Assembly: GCA_003584005.1 (NCBI GenBank)
Contig: QXHL01000005.1
Coordinates: 45,901-109,900, forward strand
DNA from: Alicyclobacillaceae bacterium I2511
GTDB lineage: Bacteria; Bacillota; Bacilli; Alicyclobacillales; Alicyclobacillaceae
Length of the DNA stretch: 64,000 nt
Direction of reading: 5' to 3'
Shown: positions 18,894-27,845 of the stretch, in pieces
How positions within the stretch are numbered: position 1 is the first letter of the stretch
How the letters are laid out: each line of letters starts with the position of its first letter
Translations under genes and position numbers: made by a program
The notes under the pieces: generated by a model
What the model saw: only the letters and a program-made list of their open reading frames with translations
Database searches by the model: none
Told to the model about the DNA's origin: nothing

Positions 18894-19011
18894 TATAGCA
18901 TGAATAGGGGCAAGTCTGGCTTAATTTTTGATGGACTGCAGCGCATCTTGATAAACAGGGAAGCAATTTAGAGAATGAGGTCAAAAAAAGTTTTGTGAAA
19001 AAAGAGGATTG

Positions 19012-19062
19012 TTGCCCGGCTTGTGGAAGTAGCATTGTGAGCTATGGTTTACTGCCGGGCGG
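19012..19062 (+). promoter_or_regulatory. Hairpin abutting the ftsA ribosome binding site
   Basis: Seven perfect base pairs (19014-19020 with 19054-19060), extendable by two G-U pairs, enclose a 33-nt segment that holds a second short helix (TAGC with GCTA). The 3' arm ends immediately before the ftsA SD (GGGGAGGTG, 19061-19069), so folding could limit ribosome access. There is no T-run, so it is not a terminator. Function is inferred. Confidence 0.5.
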
Positions 19063-19077
19063 GGAGGTGCCAATGGG

Positions 19078-20307
19078 TTGGCCAAGGGAGATTACATCGT
19101 TAGTTTAGATATCGGCACTTCAAAGGTGCGGGCCATCATCGGTGAACAGTCAGGGACTAGCATCAGCGTGATTGGGGTGGGTTCCGCGGTTGGAGAGGGA
19201 ATTCGCCACGGGTCCATTGTGGATATAGATCAAACAGTACAGTCTATTCGAGAAGCAGTGGATCACGCTGAACGAATGGTAGGAATACATATCACGTCTG
19301 CTTATGTGGGCATTTCTGGTAACCACATTCAGTTAGAAGGCAGTCACGGGGTTGTGGCCGTATCTTCCCCAGACAGGGAGATTGGCGGCGAAGATATTGA
19401 ACGGGTATTACAACAAGCCCGGGTCATGGCGTTGCCACCAGAACGTGAAATTATCGATGTGGTGGCAAAGGAGTTTGTGGTCGATGGGTTGCATGGCATT
19501 ATGGATCCGCGGGGGATGCTGGGAGTTCGCCTGGAAGTGGAGGCCTACCTGATTACCGGTAGTCGGACTGCGATTCATAATGTTGTACGGTGCGTAGAGC
19601 GGGCGGGAATTGAAGTGGCTAATTTGGTGCTGTTGCCAATGGCGGCCAGCATGGTAGCTTTGTCGGGGGATGAAAGAAAACTGGGTGTTGCCTTAGTGGA
19701 TGTAGGCGCTGGAGCCACAGCGGTTTCTGTTTTTCAAAACGGGGTTTTGATGGCCAATAGCATTGTTCCCATGGGTGGCGATTACGTTACACACGACATT
19801 GCGATTGGGTTACGAGCGCAGACTGCGGCGGCAGAACAAGTTAAATTACGCCACGGCTGTGCCTCCATTGCGTCCGCTTCAGAAAACGAACACTTTAAGA
19901 TTCCACGCATTGGGAATCAGCAAGAGGTGGAGTTCAATCAGTATGACCTGGCGACCATCATTGAACCCCGTATGCAAGAAATCTTTTCTCTCGTACGGCG
20001 AGAAATCGAAAAAATGGGATATGAACAGGATTTGCCTAGTGGCTATGTCTTACATGGTGGGGTCATGTCTACACCGGCGGCGGCTGAGGTGGCGGAGCAA
20101 GAGCTGGAGGCCCCTGTCCGGGTAGCAGTTCCTGAATTTTTGGGGGTACGTGATCCGTCTTTTGTGAATGGAGTCGGCATCATTGGCTACGCACTGCGCT
20201 CTCAATTGCGCAATGGTCACTTGGAAGTTGCGGCCACGTCGCGGTCTGGCAAAACAGGGAGTGGCATGTGGGCCAGGATTCGCGATTGGTTGCGCGATTT
20301 TATTTGA
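19078..20307 (+). CDS. ftsA: FtsA, actin-like membrane anchor of the Z ring
   Basis: 409 residues. FtsA is an actin-fold ATPase that tethers FtsZ to the membrane and recruits later division proteins. The phosphate-1 motif ([15 protein letters not shown]) and VDVGAGAT (phosphate-2) are visible, and the last residues ([14 protein letters not shown]) form the amphipathic membrane-targeting helix. The start is TTG 19078, 8 nt after GGGGAGGTG; an ATG five bases upstream is out of frame. Confidence 0.95.
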   Translation: MAKGDYIVSLDIGTSKVRAIIGEQSGTSISVIGVGSAVGEGIRHGSIVDIDQTVQSIREAVDHAERMVGIHITSAYVGISGNHIQLEGSHGVVAVSSPDREIGGEDIERVLQQARVMALPPEREIIDVVAKEFVVDGLHGIMDPRGMLGVRLEVEAYLITGSRTAIHNVVRCVERAGIEVANLVLLPMAASMVALSGDERKLGVALVDVGAGATAVSVFQNGVLMANSIVPMGGDYVTHDIAIGLRAQTAAAEQVKLRHGCASIASASENEHFKIPRIGNQQEVEFNQYDLATIIEPRMQEIFSLVRREIEKMGYEQDLPSGYVLHGGVMSTPAAAEVAEQELEAPVRVAVPEFLGVRDPSFVNGVGIIGYALRSQLRNGHLEVAATSRSGKTGSGMWARIRDWLRDFI

Positions 20308-20398
20308 GGTTGTCGACCATCCCAATGTCGGATTACTCGTTCTCAAACTGACGAATTACAGACTTGTGGATAGACTGTGTGCGCGAGGAGGAACGGCA

Positions 20399-21511
20399 AT
20401 GCTGGAGTTTGATGTCGAGTATGAACCGTTGGCAAAGATCAAAGTCATCGGAGTCGGTGGCGGGGGTTGCAACGCTGTCAACCGGATGATTGAGTCTGGC
20501 ATTGAAGGGGTCGAATTTATTGTAGTGAACACGGATGCCCAGGCGTTGCATCAGTCTAAGGCACCTGTAAAACTGCAAATTGGTGAAAAGCTAACGCGTG
20601 GGCTGGGAGCAGGTGCAAATCCTGAAATCGGTAAAAAGGCTGCAGAGGAAAGTCGAGAAACACTGGTGACCGCACTGCAGGGAGCGGATTTGGTCTTTGT
20701 GACGGCGGGTATGGGGGGGGGCACGGGAACAGGCGCAGCACCGGTTATTGCGGAAATTGCCAAAGAGTTAGGATCCTTAACTGTGGGCGTGGTGACCAAA
20801 CCCTTCCGCTTCGAGCAAAAGCGGCGTATGTCACAGGCGGAAGTGGGGGTCGCAAACCTAAAGGAAAAGGTAGATACTCTGATTGTGATTCCGAATGACC
20901 GCTTGTTAGAAATTGTGGACAGAAATACTCCTATGTTGGAAGCCTTTCGAGAGGCCGACAATGTCTTACGGCAAGGGGTGTCGGGCATTTCCGATTTGAT
21001 TGCGGTGCCAGGGTTGATTAATGTGGATTTTGCTGATGTCAAGGCAATTATGGCAGAACGAGGGTCCGCGTTGATGGGAATTGGTGTGGCGACTGGGGAA
21101 AATCGTGCTTCGGAAGCAGCCAAGAACGCCATTAGTAGTCCACTTTTAGAGACTTCCATTGATGGGGCTCTAGGAGTATTGATGCATATTGCCGGGGGGT
21201 CTAATCTGAGCTTATGGGAGGTCAATGAGGCAGCCGATATGGTGTCTACAGCCGCAGATCCTGAGGTAAACATGATTTTTGGGGCGCATATTAACCCTGA
21301 ACTTGGGGATGAGATTGTGGTCACAGTAATTGCCACTGGGTTTGAGAGTCAGCCGAAGGTGGAGTCACATTCAGCTGTAAACCAAGTTGTTCAGGGCAAC
21401 AATCGACGAGGGGGTTTATTGGAGGAACTTCCGAACGTGTCAGGAAATTCGTGGGACGTCCCGGCCTTCATGCGTAAGCAACGAGATGGCAAGCCTTCTC
21501 GTGAACGATAA
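20399..21511 (+). CDS. ftsZ: FtsZ, tubulin-like division GTPase
   Basis: 370 residues. FtsZ polymerises with GTP into the Z ring. The tubulin signature GGGTGTG is at 106-112, the N-terminal nucleotide-binding loop is [13 protein letters not shown], and [11 protein letters not shown] is the T7 loop region. A linker leads to the C-terminal peptide DVPAFMRKQ, which binds FtsA and other partners. The start is ATG 20399 after GAGGAGGAA; the open frame reaches back into ftsA but that part is not FtsZ. Confidence 0.97.
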   Translation: MLEFDVEYEPLAKIKVIGVGGGGCNAVNRMIESGIEGVEFIVVNTDAQALHQSKAPVKLQIGEKLTRGLGAGANPEIGKKAAEESRETLVTALQGADLVFVTAGMGGGTGTGAAPVIAEIAKELGSLTVGVVTKPFRFEQKRRMSQAEVGVANLKEKVDTLIVIPNDRLLEIVDRNTPMLEAFREADNVLRQGVSGISDLIAVPGLINVDFADVKAIMAERGSALMGIGVATGENRASEAAKNAISSPLLETSIDGALGVLMHIAGGSNLSLWEVNEAADMVSTAADPEVNMIFGAHINPELGDEIVVTVIATGFESQPKVESHSAVNQVVQGNNRRGGLLEELPNVSGNSWDVPAFMRKQRDGKPSRER

Positions 21512-21824
21512 TCTGGTTTCTGTTTAGATACTATCGAACAAATGCTTGTGAAGTATGATGAATTCAATGGCCAATCGCATGGATATGAATGTTTTGGCTT
21601 TTACCGACATATGGGTTTTGGCGAGCTGAAATATCCTGAGTTTCAGTTTCTCCGGACCCCTGTCGTTTCCTCCTGGGTTACATACGGTTGGCCACCGGAT
21701 GTGACTCACTACCTCGAGTTTTTCTCTCAGTTTTGTATCACCCCTATGATTTTTTAGGCAAGTTCCGACAGGCTTCGTAATAGAGATGTACTATACTGTG
21801 CCAAACACCACCTTGGGGGTTGCC
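21512..21824. other. Intergenic region ftsZ-spoIIGA (about 310 bp)
   Basis: No convincing gene. A weak hairpin (21626-21631 with 21641-21646) followed by TTTC could end ftsZ transcription. A possible promoter for spoIIGA lies at 21765-21794. Open frames here lack coding character. Confidence 0.5.
21765..21794 (+). promoter_or_regulatory. Candidate spoIIGA promoter
   Basis: CCGACA (21765-21770), an 18-bp spacer, then TACTAT (21789-21794), about 30 bases before the spoIIGA start. In B. subtilis this operon has a Spo0A-activated sigma-A promoter, but no exact Spo0A box (TGTCGAA) lies here; the nearest are 6-of-7 matches at 21532 and 21619. The assignment is tentative. Confidence 0.35.
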
Positions 21825-22844
21825 ATGCATGTAATATACGCAGACGTGGTGTGGTTCATTAACCTAGCTATGGACTGTGTTTTGCTGGTCATTGCTGGAT
21901 GGATGGCCAAACGGCCTGTTCGTTGGCGTCGAATCATTAGCGGTGGGGCGATGGGTGCTTGTTATTCCATGATTCTGTTCGTTCCTGTTCTCTCCCCACT
22001 CACCACTTGGCCGGGGAAAGTGGTGATGTCCATGCTTATGGTTCTAGTAGCTATTCCAGTACGAACTCTACTCGAATACCTTCGGGTCTGTAGTCTGTTC
22101 TACTTTGCCGCATTTGTTCTAGCGGGGGCTGCTTTAGCTTTACATTTTGCGATTCCTGGCGCTACCTTGGCGGGTGGAACAATGGCACTCGCTAACGGGG
22201 TCAACTTTGTGGGTCAATTAGGTGTTTTTGCACTGATGATTGCTGTGCCAGTGGGTGTGGTGGTCATTTACAGCGCCATTGGCTGGAGCCGCCGCAAACA
22301 AAACGAGGCGGGCGTGTTATACCGTGTTCGAGTAAACTTTTTTGAAAAAAGTGTGGAATTTATTGGGCTGGCAGATACAGGCAACCGACTACGTGATCCC
22401 GTTTCTCGACGGCCAGTTTGCCTGGTGGAGGCACGAGTCATAGCCCAACTTCTCCCCGAGGACATGGGTCAAGGTCTGGTGAGTGCCCCCTCTCTATCCA
22501 ACTGGCTGCTTGGATTGGAGGACAACTATAGTCGGAGGATGACGGTGATTCCCTACCGGTCTGCGGGAGGGAGGGAGCAGTGGACCGTTGCACTGCGCCC
22601 TGACGCAGTGACTATTGAACAGGGGGACCACTGGCAACAGGCCCCACCTTGTTTATTAGCCATCCAGCAAAATCCTTTGTCTGTGGAGGGCGAGTTTAAA
22701 GCCATTTTACACACGGATTTACTTATGGGAGATGACAGCCTTGAAAATCACAGTAACCCACCCGGGAATCAGCACTCGGTTGCGCATACGGCTGCGCCTA
22801 CTTTGGATTCAAGTTCGCATGAAAGTGGCAGGCGGTGCCGATGA
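21825..22844 (+). CDS. spoIIGA: SpoIIGA, membrane aspartic protease that activates pro-sigma-E
   Basis: 339 residues. Five hydrophobic segments in the N-terminal half anchor a C-terminal retropepsin-like domain; the catalytic aspartate is Asp184 in ADTGN. SpoIIGA cleaves the pro-sequence of sigma-E in the mother cell after asymmetric division. The start is ATG 21825 behind GGGGGT; an earlier in-frame ATG at 21786 does not match the family N-terminus. The last 30 or so residues, after the conserved AILHTDLL, are unconserved and are encoded by DNA that also encodes the sigma-E pro-sequence. Confidence 0.93.
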   Translation: MHVIYADVVWFINLAMDCVLLVIAGWMAKRPVRWRRIISGGAMGACYSMILFVPVLSPLTTWPGKVVMSMLMVLVAIPVRTLLEYLRVCSLFYFAAFVLAGAALALHFAIPGATLAGGTMALANGVNFVGQLGVFALMIAVPVGVVVIYSAIGWSRRKQNEAGVLYRVRVNFFEKSVEFIGLADTGNRLRDPVSRRPVCLVEARVIAQLLPEDMGQGLVSAPSLSNWLLGLEDNYSRRMTVIPYRSAGGREQWTVALRPDAVTIEQGDHWQQAPPCLLAIQQNPLSVEGEFKAILHTDLLMGDDSLENHSNPPGNQHSVAHTAAPTLDSSSHESGRRCR

Positions 22845-23490
22845 AATTTATTACATAGGCGGGAATGAGGCTTTACCGCCGCCGTTATCTAAAGAAGAAG
22901 AAGAGTATTTACTCGGTCTATTGCCTCGGGGCGAGGATTCTGTGAGGGCCATGTTAATTGAACGCAATCTGCGCCTAGTGGTTTATATTGCAAGGAAATT
23001 TGAAAATACGGGGCTCCACATTGAAGATTTAGTTTCAATTGGAAACATTGGTCTGATTAAGGCTGTCAACACTTTTGACCCTAGCAAAAAAATTAAATTG
23101 GCGACTTACGCCTCGCGATGTATTGAAAATGAAATTTTAATGTTTTTGCGACGAAGTAATAAACTCAAATCTGAGGTGTCTTTCGATGAACCGCTTAATG
23201 TGGACTGGGACGGTAATGAACTCTTATTGTCAGATGTTTTAGGAACAGCGCCAGACACCATTTATAGGGACTTGGAGGACGAGGTAGACAAGGAAATGCT
23301 CTATGATGCTTTGGAAAGACTGTCAGAGCGGGAACGTAAAATTATGGAACTTCGATTTGGATTAGGTCGCACAGAGGAAATGACGCAGAAAGATGTTGCA
23401 GATTTATTAGGAATATCTCAGTCTTATATTTCTCGTTTAGAAAAGAGAATTATCAAGCGCCTGCGGAAGGAATTTAATCGCTTCACTTGA
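22741..23490 (+). CDS. sigE: Pro-sigma-E, early mother-cell sigma factor
   Basis: 249 residues from TTG 22741, which has GGGAG 9 nt upstream; TTG 22780 would give a pro-sequence nearer the B. subtilis length but has a poor SD. Region 2 ([31 protein letters not shown]) and region 4 ([15 protein letters not shown]) are nearly identical to B. subtilis sigma-E. The basic, hydrophobic N-terminus ([10 protein letters not shown]) before DEIYYIGG is the pro-sequence removed by SpoIIGA. The first 104 bases overlap spoIIGA in another frame. Confidence 0.95.
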   Translation: MKITVTHPGISTRLRIRLRLLWIQVRMKVAGGADEIYYIGGNEALPPPLSKEEEEYLLGLLPRGEDSVRAMLIERNLRLVVYIARKFENTGLHIEDLVSIGNIGLIKAVNTFDPSKKIKLATYASRCIENEILMFLRRSNKLKSEVSFDEPLNVDWDGNELLLSDVLGTAPDTIYRDLEDEVDKEMLYDALERLSERERKIMELRFGLGRTEEMTQKDVADLLGISQSYISRLEKRIIKRLRKEFNRFT

Positions 23491-23578
23491 GGGAACAGAG
23501 ATTTAGACTGAATCGTACGACTTCATCAGAGTCACTTCCCTGTTACTTGTAATGAAGGCAACAAGCGGGAATCTTAGC

Positions 23579-23607
23579 GTATAACTTGATACCCCTCGGA
23601 CATACTG
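23579..23607 (+). promoter_or_regulatory. Sigma-F/sigma-G type promoter of sigG
   Basis: GTATA at 23579-23583 and CATACTG at 23601-23607, separated by 17 bases, match the forespore promoter pattern (-35 GNATA, -10 CATNNTA). It lies about 75 bases before sigG. Such a promoter would give sigma-F start-up and sigma-G self-activation, as known for B. subtilis spoIIIG. Confidence 0.7.
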
Positions 23608-23683
23608 AGGACAACATTCGGCTGCCAGTTGTTGTATTTTGGTCAGCTTGCTGCGTCGTCAGTCAGCACGAGGGGGAACGGCC

Positions 23684-24463
23684 GTGAAACGCAACAAGGT
23701 GGAGATTTGTGGTGTAAATACCTCGCAGCTTCCCGTCTTGAACAATGTGGAGATGCGTCAATTGTTTGCACAATTACAGTCAGGGAATGCGACAGCCCGG
23801 GAAAAGCTGGTCAATGGAAATTTGCGTCTGGTGTTGTCTGTTATCCAACGGTTTAACAATCGTGGGGAATTTGTGGATGATTTATTTCAAGTTGGGTGTA
23901 TTGGGCTCATGAAGGCCATTGACAATTTTGATTTAGGACAAAACGTTCGTTTTTCAACTTACGCTGTACCCATGATTATTGGTGAAATTCGCCGCTATTT
24001 GCGGGATAATAACCCGATTCGCGTGAGCCGTTCACTGCGGGACATCGCTTATAAGGCACTGCAGGTCCGGGATCAGTTGACAAACCGAAATTTGCGCGAA
24101 CCGACGGTACAAGAAATTTCAGAGGAATTGTCTTTACCGAAAGAAGAAGTGGTGTTTGCCCTAGACGCTATTCAAGATCCGGTGTCTTTGTTTGAGCCTA
24201 TTTATCACGATGGCGGAGATCCAATTTATGTAATGGACCAGATCCATGATGACAAAAATATGGACAAGTCTTGGATAGAGGAAATTGCCATAAGGGAAGC
24301 AATGCGTAAGCTCACAGAAAGGGAACGTAAAATTCTTTCGATGAGATTTTATGAGGGAAAAACGCAGATGGAGGTTGCGGAGGAAATTGGAATTTCACAA
24401 GCCCAAGTCTCCCGTTTGGAAAAGGCCGCTATTCATCGCATGCAAAAGCACGTGCAGAGTTAA
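23684..24463 (+). CDS. sigG: Sigma-G, late forespore sigma factor
   Basis: 259 residues, nearly the B. subtilis length and very similar throughout: RNKVEICGV at the N-terminus, NLRLVLSVIQRFNNRGE and RFSTYAVPMIIGEIRRYL (region 2), ISQAQVSRLEKAAI (region 4). Sigma-G directs late genes in the engulfed forespore. The start is GTG 23684 with AGGGGGAA upstream; the frame opens earlier at 23639 without an SD. A forespore-type promoter lies just upstream. Confidence 0.96.
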   Translation: MKRNKVEICGVNTSQLPVLNNVEMRQLFAQLQSGNATAREKLVNGNLRLVLSVIQRFNNRGEFVDDLFQVGCIGLMKAIDNFDLGQNVRFSTYAVPMIIGEIRRYLRDNNPIRVSRSLRDIAYKALQVRDQLTNRNLREPTVQEISEELSLPKEEVVFALDAIQDPVSLFEPIYHDGGDPIYVMDQIHDDKNMDKSWIEEIAIREAMRKLTERERKILSMRFYEGKTQMEVAEEIGISQAQVSRLEKAAIHRMQKHVQS

Positions 24464-24549
24464 CCCTAGTTTGACAGCAAGTTCCCGTGTTTTCAACATA
24501 TCATGAAGTAGATGCGTCCAGTCGTGATGTGAAAGGCGGGAACCTGGCA

Positions 24550-24843
24550 ATGCGGATATCTGATCTGCAGGCAAAGGATGTGGTTAATGTTGGCGATGGT
24601 AAACGCTTGGGTTCCATTGGAGATTTGGAGATTGACACAGATAGCGGTCTGATTCGTGCAATTATCATTCCAAGTCAAAATCGTTTTTTTGGCATGGTAG
24701 GTGGGGGGCAGGATTGGGTTATTGGATGGAATCAAATTATAAAAATTGGATCTGATGTAATTTTGGTGGATCTCCGTTCTAATCGTGAAACGGGTTATTA
24801 TTTACCCCCACATACAGGAAAATCAGGAACAGGAGGCTACTGA
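24550..24843 (+). CDS. ylmC: YlmC/YmxH family sporulation-associated PRC-barrel protein
   Basis: 97 residues. The N-terminus MRISDLQ and following KDVVNVGDGKRLGSIGDLEID are typical of the YlmC/YmxH family, a PRC-barrel-like fold found in spore formers; the molecular role is unknown. The start is ATG 24550 behind AAAGGCGG; an upstream in-frame opening at 24487 has no SD. A TTGACA at 24472 is a possible -35 but no good -10 follows. An intrinsic terminator comes after the gene. Confidence 0.85.
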   Translation: MRISDLQAKDVVNVGDGKRLGSIGDLEIDTDSGLIRAIIIPSQNRFFGMVGGGQDWVIGWNQIIKIGSDVILVDLRSNRETGYYLPPHTGKSGTGGY

Positions 24844-24861
24844 CAACAGGCATGTTTCTCC

Positions 24862-24891
24862 ATCCCGCGAAATAGCGGGATTTTCTTTTTT
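24862..24891 (+). terminator. Intrinsic terminator after ylmC
   Basis: Seven-bp GC-rich stem (24862-24868 with 24875-24881), a 6-nt loop and a T-rich tail. It ends the sporulation block before pgeF. Confidence 0.9.
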
Positions 24892-24947
24892 GATTGGTGA
24901 AAAGATATGGATGGGGTAAGATAGATATAAGATGGGCAGGGGATGAA

Positions 24948-25781
24948 ATGACAGAAGCGTGGGGGCGAACAGCAGCAGGAATGGAAATGTGGTTCCCGAG
25001 CTGGTCACATCTGGGGCAGGTACGGGCTGTCTGTTTTGGCCGCAAGGGAGGCGTGAGTGAGAAACCCTGGGATTCTCTTAATGTGGGTTTTCATGTGGAG
25101 GATGACCCACAAAACGTCACTGTTAATCGTCAACGTTGTGTGGAAGTGATTGGGGGCCGCTTGGAGGACTGGGTGATGGCTCAACAAGTGCATGGGCACA
25201 AGGTTGCACGTGTTACTTCACAGGACCGCGGAAAGGGTGCTTATACTGCAGAAAATGCTGTGTCGGGTGTGGACGGACTGGTGTGTGACAGCCCCGGAGT
25301 GACCCTGGGAATTCTTGCTGCGGACTGCGTACCTGTGCTTTTCTATGACCCTCGTCGTGGGGCTGTTGGTATAGCGCATTCTGGTTGGAAGGGAACTGTT
25401 GGGCACCTTGTCCGTGAGGTGGTTTCTGTCATGAAGCAGTCCTTTGGGACAGATCCGAGCGATTTAAACGTTTGCCTAGGGCCGTCTATTCGTGAGTGTT
25501 GTTACGAGGTGGGCGCAGATGTCGCCAGACATGTGAACACAGAGTTTGGTTCCTCTTTTTTGGTTGCGAGTCCACATGAACCAAAACGACCCGATCACTT
25601 TATGCTCAGTCTTCAAAATTGTATTCGCTCGGACCTGATGGGCTGTGGGATTCCACAGGAAAAGATTGAGGATTTTGGTGAATGCACGGTCTGCCATTCC
25701 GACTATTTATTCTCTCATCGTGAATCGTTGGGGAAAACGGGTCGTCTCCTAAGTGTTGTGCGTTTGCCAGCAAAGAGATGA
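24948..25781 (+). CDS. pgeF: PgeF/YlmD, purine nucleoside phosphorylase-like laccase-domain protein
   Basis: 277 residues. The family (formerly polyphenol oxidase, laccase domain) has purine nucleoside-cleaving activity, and in E. coli removes L-Ser-containing wall precursors. The metal-site motifs are present: the NVGFHVEDDP region, AADCVPVLFYDP, AHSGWKGTV and IRECCYEVG. The start is ATG 24948 after AGGGGAT. First gene after the ylmC terminator, as in the ylmD position of B. subtilis. Confidence 0.9.
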   Translation: MTEAWGRTAAGMEMWFPSWSHLGQVRAVCFGRKGGVSEKPWDSLNVGFHVEDDPQNVTVNRQRCVEVIGGRLEDWVMAQQVHGHKVARVTSQDRGKGAYTAENAVSGVDGLVCDSPGVTLGILAADCVPVLFYDPRRGAVGIAHSGWKGTVGHLVREVVSVMKQSFGTDPSDLNVCLGPSIRECCYEVGADVARHVNTEFGSSFLVASPHEPKRPDHFMLSLQNCIRSDLMGCGIPQEKIEDFGECTVCHSDYLFSHRESLGKTGRLLSVVRLPAKR

Positions 25782-25791
25782 TAAGCAGGAG

Positions 25792-25821
25792 TTTCACCAC
25801 GATTATGGAATTCTCTATAAT
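25792..25821 (+). promoter_or_regulatory. Sigma-A-like promoter of the ylmE operon
   Basis: A consensus -10 TATAAT (25816-25821) with a weak -35 TTTCAC (25792-25797) at 18 bp. Transcription would start near 25828 and give a leader of about 125 bases that contains two hairpins. Confidence 0.6.
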
Positions 25822-25835
25822 AGTGCATGTCCAAA

Positions 25836-25926
25836 AAGGGGTTAGGTCAGACCCAAGCAATGCGCTGGGGAGTTCTAACCTCTTTCTGAACCACCTCTAA
25901 TAGTAATTTTGTGAAAGGGCTATTAG
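25836..25926 (+). promoter_or_regulatory. Structured leader of the ylmE operon (two hairpins)
   Basis: Hairpin one pairs 25836-25845 with 25875-25884 (10 bp, one G-U) around a 29-nt loop with an inner CCC/GGG-type helix. Hairpin two pairs CTAATAG (25897-25903) with CTATTAG (25920-25926). Neither is followed by a T-run. It matches no riboswitch family I can name. Both lie between a good promoter and the SD of ylmE, so a cis-acting role is possible. Confidence 0.45.
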
Positions 25927-25953
25927 GTTTGTACATGGGGAGTCGTTGCAAGA

Positions 25954-26658
25954 ATGGTTGGATATCGAGAACGGGTTCAATCGGTTCAAAACGAGGTGGT
26001 AGAAGCATGCCATCGGGTGGGACGAGATCCTCGTGAAGTGCATCTCATTGGGGTGTCAAAGACGGTGGGGCCAGAAGCTCTTCCAGATCTAGCTACTGCA
26101 GGAATTGTGGATCTGGGTGAAAACCGCTGGCAGCATGCCCGAGACATGCTCTCCACACTTGCTGCCGCAAATTTTACTTGGCATTTTATTGGACATTTAC
26201 AAGCTAACAAGGTTAAGGATGTAATAGGCCGATTTTCTTGGATTCACTCAGTAGATTCAGTGGCCTTGGCGACGGAAATGAGTCGACGTTGTATTCAGCA
26301 AGACAAGTGGGTGCAATTATTACTGCAAGTGAATATTGCCGGAGAGACGCAAAAGTTTGGCCTATCCCCCGAAAAATTGATAGAAGTCGCACAGCGGGTG
26401 CATGAATTGCCAGGGGTGACTTTACGAGGGTTGATGACCATTGCTCCTAAAAGCTCAGATGTCAACGAGGTGAGACCTGTGTTTCGGGAACTGGCGGATT
26501 GGTTGCGACGTCTGCAACAGTCGCTTGGAGACCCGCAACTTACAGAATTGTCAATGGGGATGTCCGATGACTTCCCTGTGGCCGTGGAAGAAGGGGCTAC
26601 CATGATTCGGATAGGGCGGCGCCTTATGGCGGGGACTGAGAGTAATGAGAGTCGTTGA
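25954..26658 (+). CDS. ylmE: YlmE/YggS, PLP-binding homeostasis protein
   Basis: 234 residues, a single-domain alanine-racemase-fold protein. The family binds pyridoxal phosphate and buffers it; it is not a racemase. The PLP lysine is Lys36 in GVSKTV; LGENRWQ, WHFIGHLQANK and the C-terminal LSMGMSDDFPVAVEEGATMIRIG motif region (residues about 197-220) are conserved. ATG 25954, with GGGGAG upstream. First gene of the ylmE-ylmG-ylmH-divIVA group. Confidence 0.93.
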   Translation: MVGYRERVQSVQNEVVEACHRVGRDPREVHLIGVSKTVGPEALPDLATAGIVDLGENRWQHARDMLSTLAAANFTWHFIGHLQANKVKDVIGRFSWIHSVDSVALATEMSRRCIQQDKWVQLLLQVNIAGETQKFGLSPEKLIEVAQRVHELPGVTLRGLMTIAPKSSDVNEVRPVFRELADWLRRLQQSLGDPQLTELSMGMSDDFPVAVEEGATMIRIGRRLMAGTESNESR

Positions 26659-26721
26659 GTCATACGATTAAAAAATTTACGTAGAAAAATAATTCATTTT
26701 TTTGCGAAGGCGGATGCAGGC

Positions 26722-27015
26722 GTGTACACAGTCTTACTGAATATTATCGAGGTTATTCTGGCTCTCTATGGGTACATACTGATTGCGGCCGCAATCATTA
26801 CCTGGATTCCAGACCTGGATGCTACGCAGGTTGGCCATTGGTTGCATCGCTTGACTGAACCCTATTTGTTGATCTTCCGTCGCATCATTCCACCCTTACA
26901 ACTGGGCGGTATGATGTTGGATTTGTCTTATATTGTAGCGCTTATTGTGTATTTCTTTATTCGTCAAGGGGTTCTTGCCGTATTGGTGAGTCTTGTGGTG
27001 AAAATAACCTCATGA
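26722..27015 (+). CDS. ylmG: YlmG, YggT-family membrane protein
   Basis: 97 residues with two long hydrophobic segments (about 5-27 and 66-92) and the family motif LTEPYLLIFRRIIPP between them. The YggT family is linked to division or envelope stability, with no known activity. GTG start with AAGGCGG upstream. It directly follows ylmE; sepF, normally between the two, is missing. The stop overlaps ylmH. Confidence 0.9.
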   Translation: MYTVLLNIIEVILALYGYILIAAAIITWIPDLDATQVGHWLHRLTEPYLLIFRRIIPPLQLGGMMLDLSYIVALIVYFFIRQGVLAVLVSLVVKITS

Positions 27016-27809
27016 CAAACGAACACAGGGATTTAAGCTGGGCGCGTCGAGAAGAACTTGGGTTTATCCGACGAGTTGCAGACTGGACCGATACGGTGGT
27101 CAGTGGACACCGATGGTACAGAACGGACTTTCTCGACTTGCGAGAACAGTCGCTGGTCCAGGCCGTCGTTCGTCGCGATGGCTTAGCGGTGGCTTGGTTT
27201 GGTGGGGGTCTAGGGGCAGAAAGGCAGCGGGCACTCCTCATGCCAGACGACTGGAAACCGCAAGCCACTGACTTTGAAGTCGATGTTCTGCAAGTGCAAC
27301 GGTTAGACGGGGGAGCATTAAGTCACGGTGCGGTGCTGGGCTCTCTTTTGGGGACGGGGGTAGACCGACGCAAAACTGGGGATATCCAATTGTCTGATTC
27401 TGTGGCTTTGGTGGCGGTGTGCAAAGAACTGACCGACTTTTTGTGGACACAGTGGCGACAAATTGGTCGCCATGGGTGTTCCGTAAGTTTGTGTACGAGT
27501 GTTGTCTTTGCACCGCAAGCGTATGAATGGAAGCAGGTAAATGTGGCTTCTTTTCGGTTGGATGCGGTCCTTGCACAAGTATGTCATTACTCTCGAGAAC
27601 AGGCGCAAACGTTGATTAAACAGGGTAAGGTGAAATTGAATTTTGTGGAGTGGGTAAAGCCGGACGAACTCGTGCAGATGAAAGACATCATTTCAGTTCG
27701 GGGATTTGGCAGAATTTTTGTGCGTGAGGTGGTCGGGACATCTCGCAAGGGTAGAGAATGGATTAATGTGGGGATTCTGCTTTCCCGTTTAGAGTCAAGC
27801 GACGACTAA
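27012..27809 (+). CDS. ylmH: YlmH, S4-domain RNA-binding protein
   Basis: 265 residues. An N-terminal domain of the YlmH family is followed by a C-terminal S4 RNA-binding domain (about residues 185-245, RLDAVLAQVCHYSREQAQ then LIKQGKVKLN). In B. subtilis YlmH acts with RqcH-type ribosome quality control by binding 50S subunits with peptidyl-tRNA; rqcH is also in this window (41061-42848). ATG overlaps the ylmG stop and there is no strong SD, so translation is probably coupled. Confidence 0.9.
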   Translation: MTNEHRDLSWARREELGFIRRVADWTDTVVSGHRWYRTDFLDLREQSLVQAVVRRDGLAVAWFGGGLGAERQRALLMPDDWKPQATDFEVDVLQVQRLDGGALSHGAVLGSLLGTGVDRRKTGDIQLSDSVALVAVCKELTDFLWTQWRQIGRHGCSVSLCTSVVFAPQAYEWKQVNVASFRLDAVLAQVCHYSREQAQTLIKQGKVKLNFVEWVKPDELVQMKDIISVRGFGRIFVREVVGTSRKGREWINVGILLSRLESSDD

Positions 27810-27845
27810 CCCAGCTGTGCGGTGTGCAGGAGATGGCAGGCACAG

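Noticed and set aside
18953..18990. Sigma-H promoter before ftsA (AGGGA ... GAGAAT)
   Set aside because: Spacing between the two elements is about six bases, not the 11-12 needed.
20551..21336. 261-codon minus-strand frame inside ftsZ
   Set aside because: Long only because ftsZ codon use avoids stops in that frame; low-complexity Ser/Pro/Ala composition, no SD.
21532..21625. Spo0A boxes before spoIIGA
   Set aside because: Only 6-of-7 matches (TATCGAA, TGGCGAG), more than 200 bases from the gene; not stronger than chance.
21542..21757. 71-codon frame between ftsZ and spoIIGA
   Set aside because: No SD, no family features, aromatic-rich composition unlike neighbouring genes.
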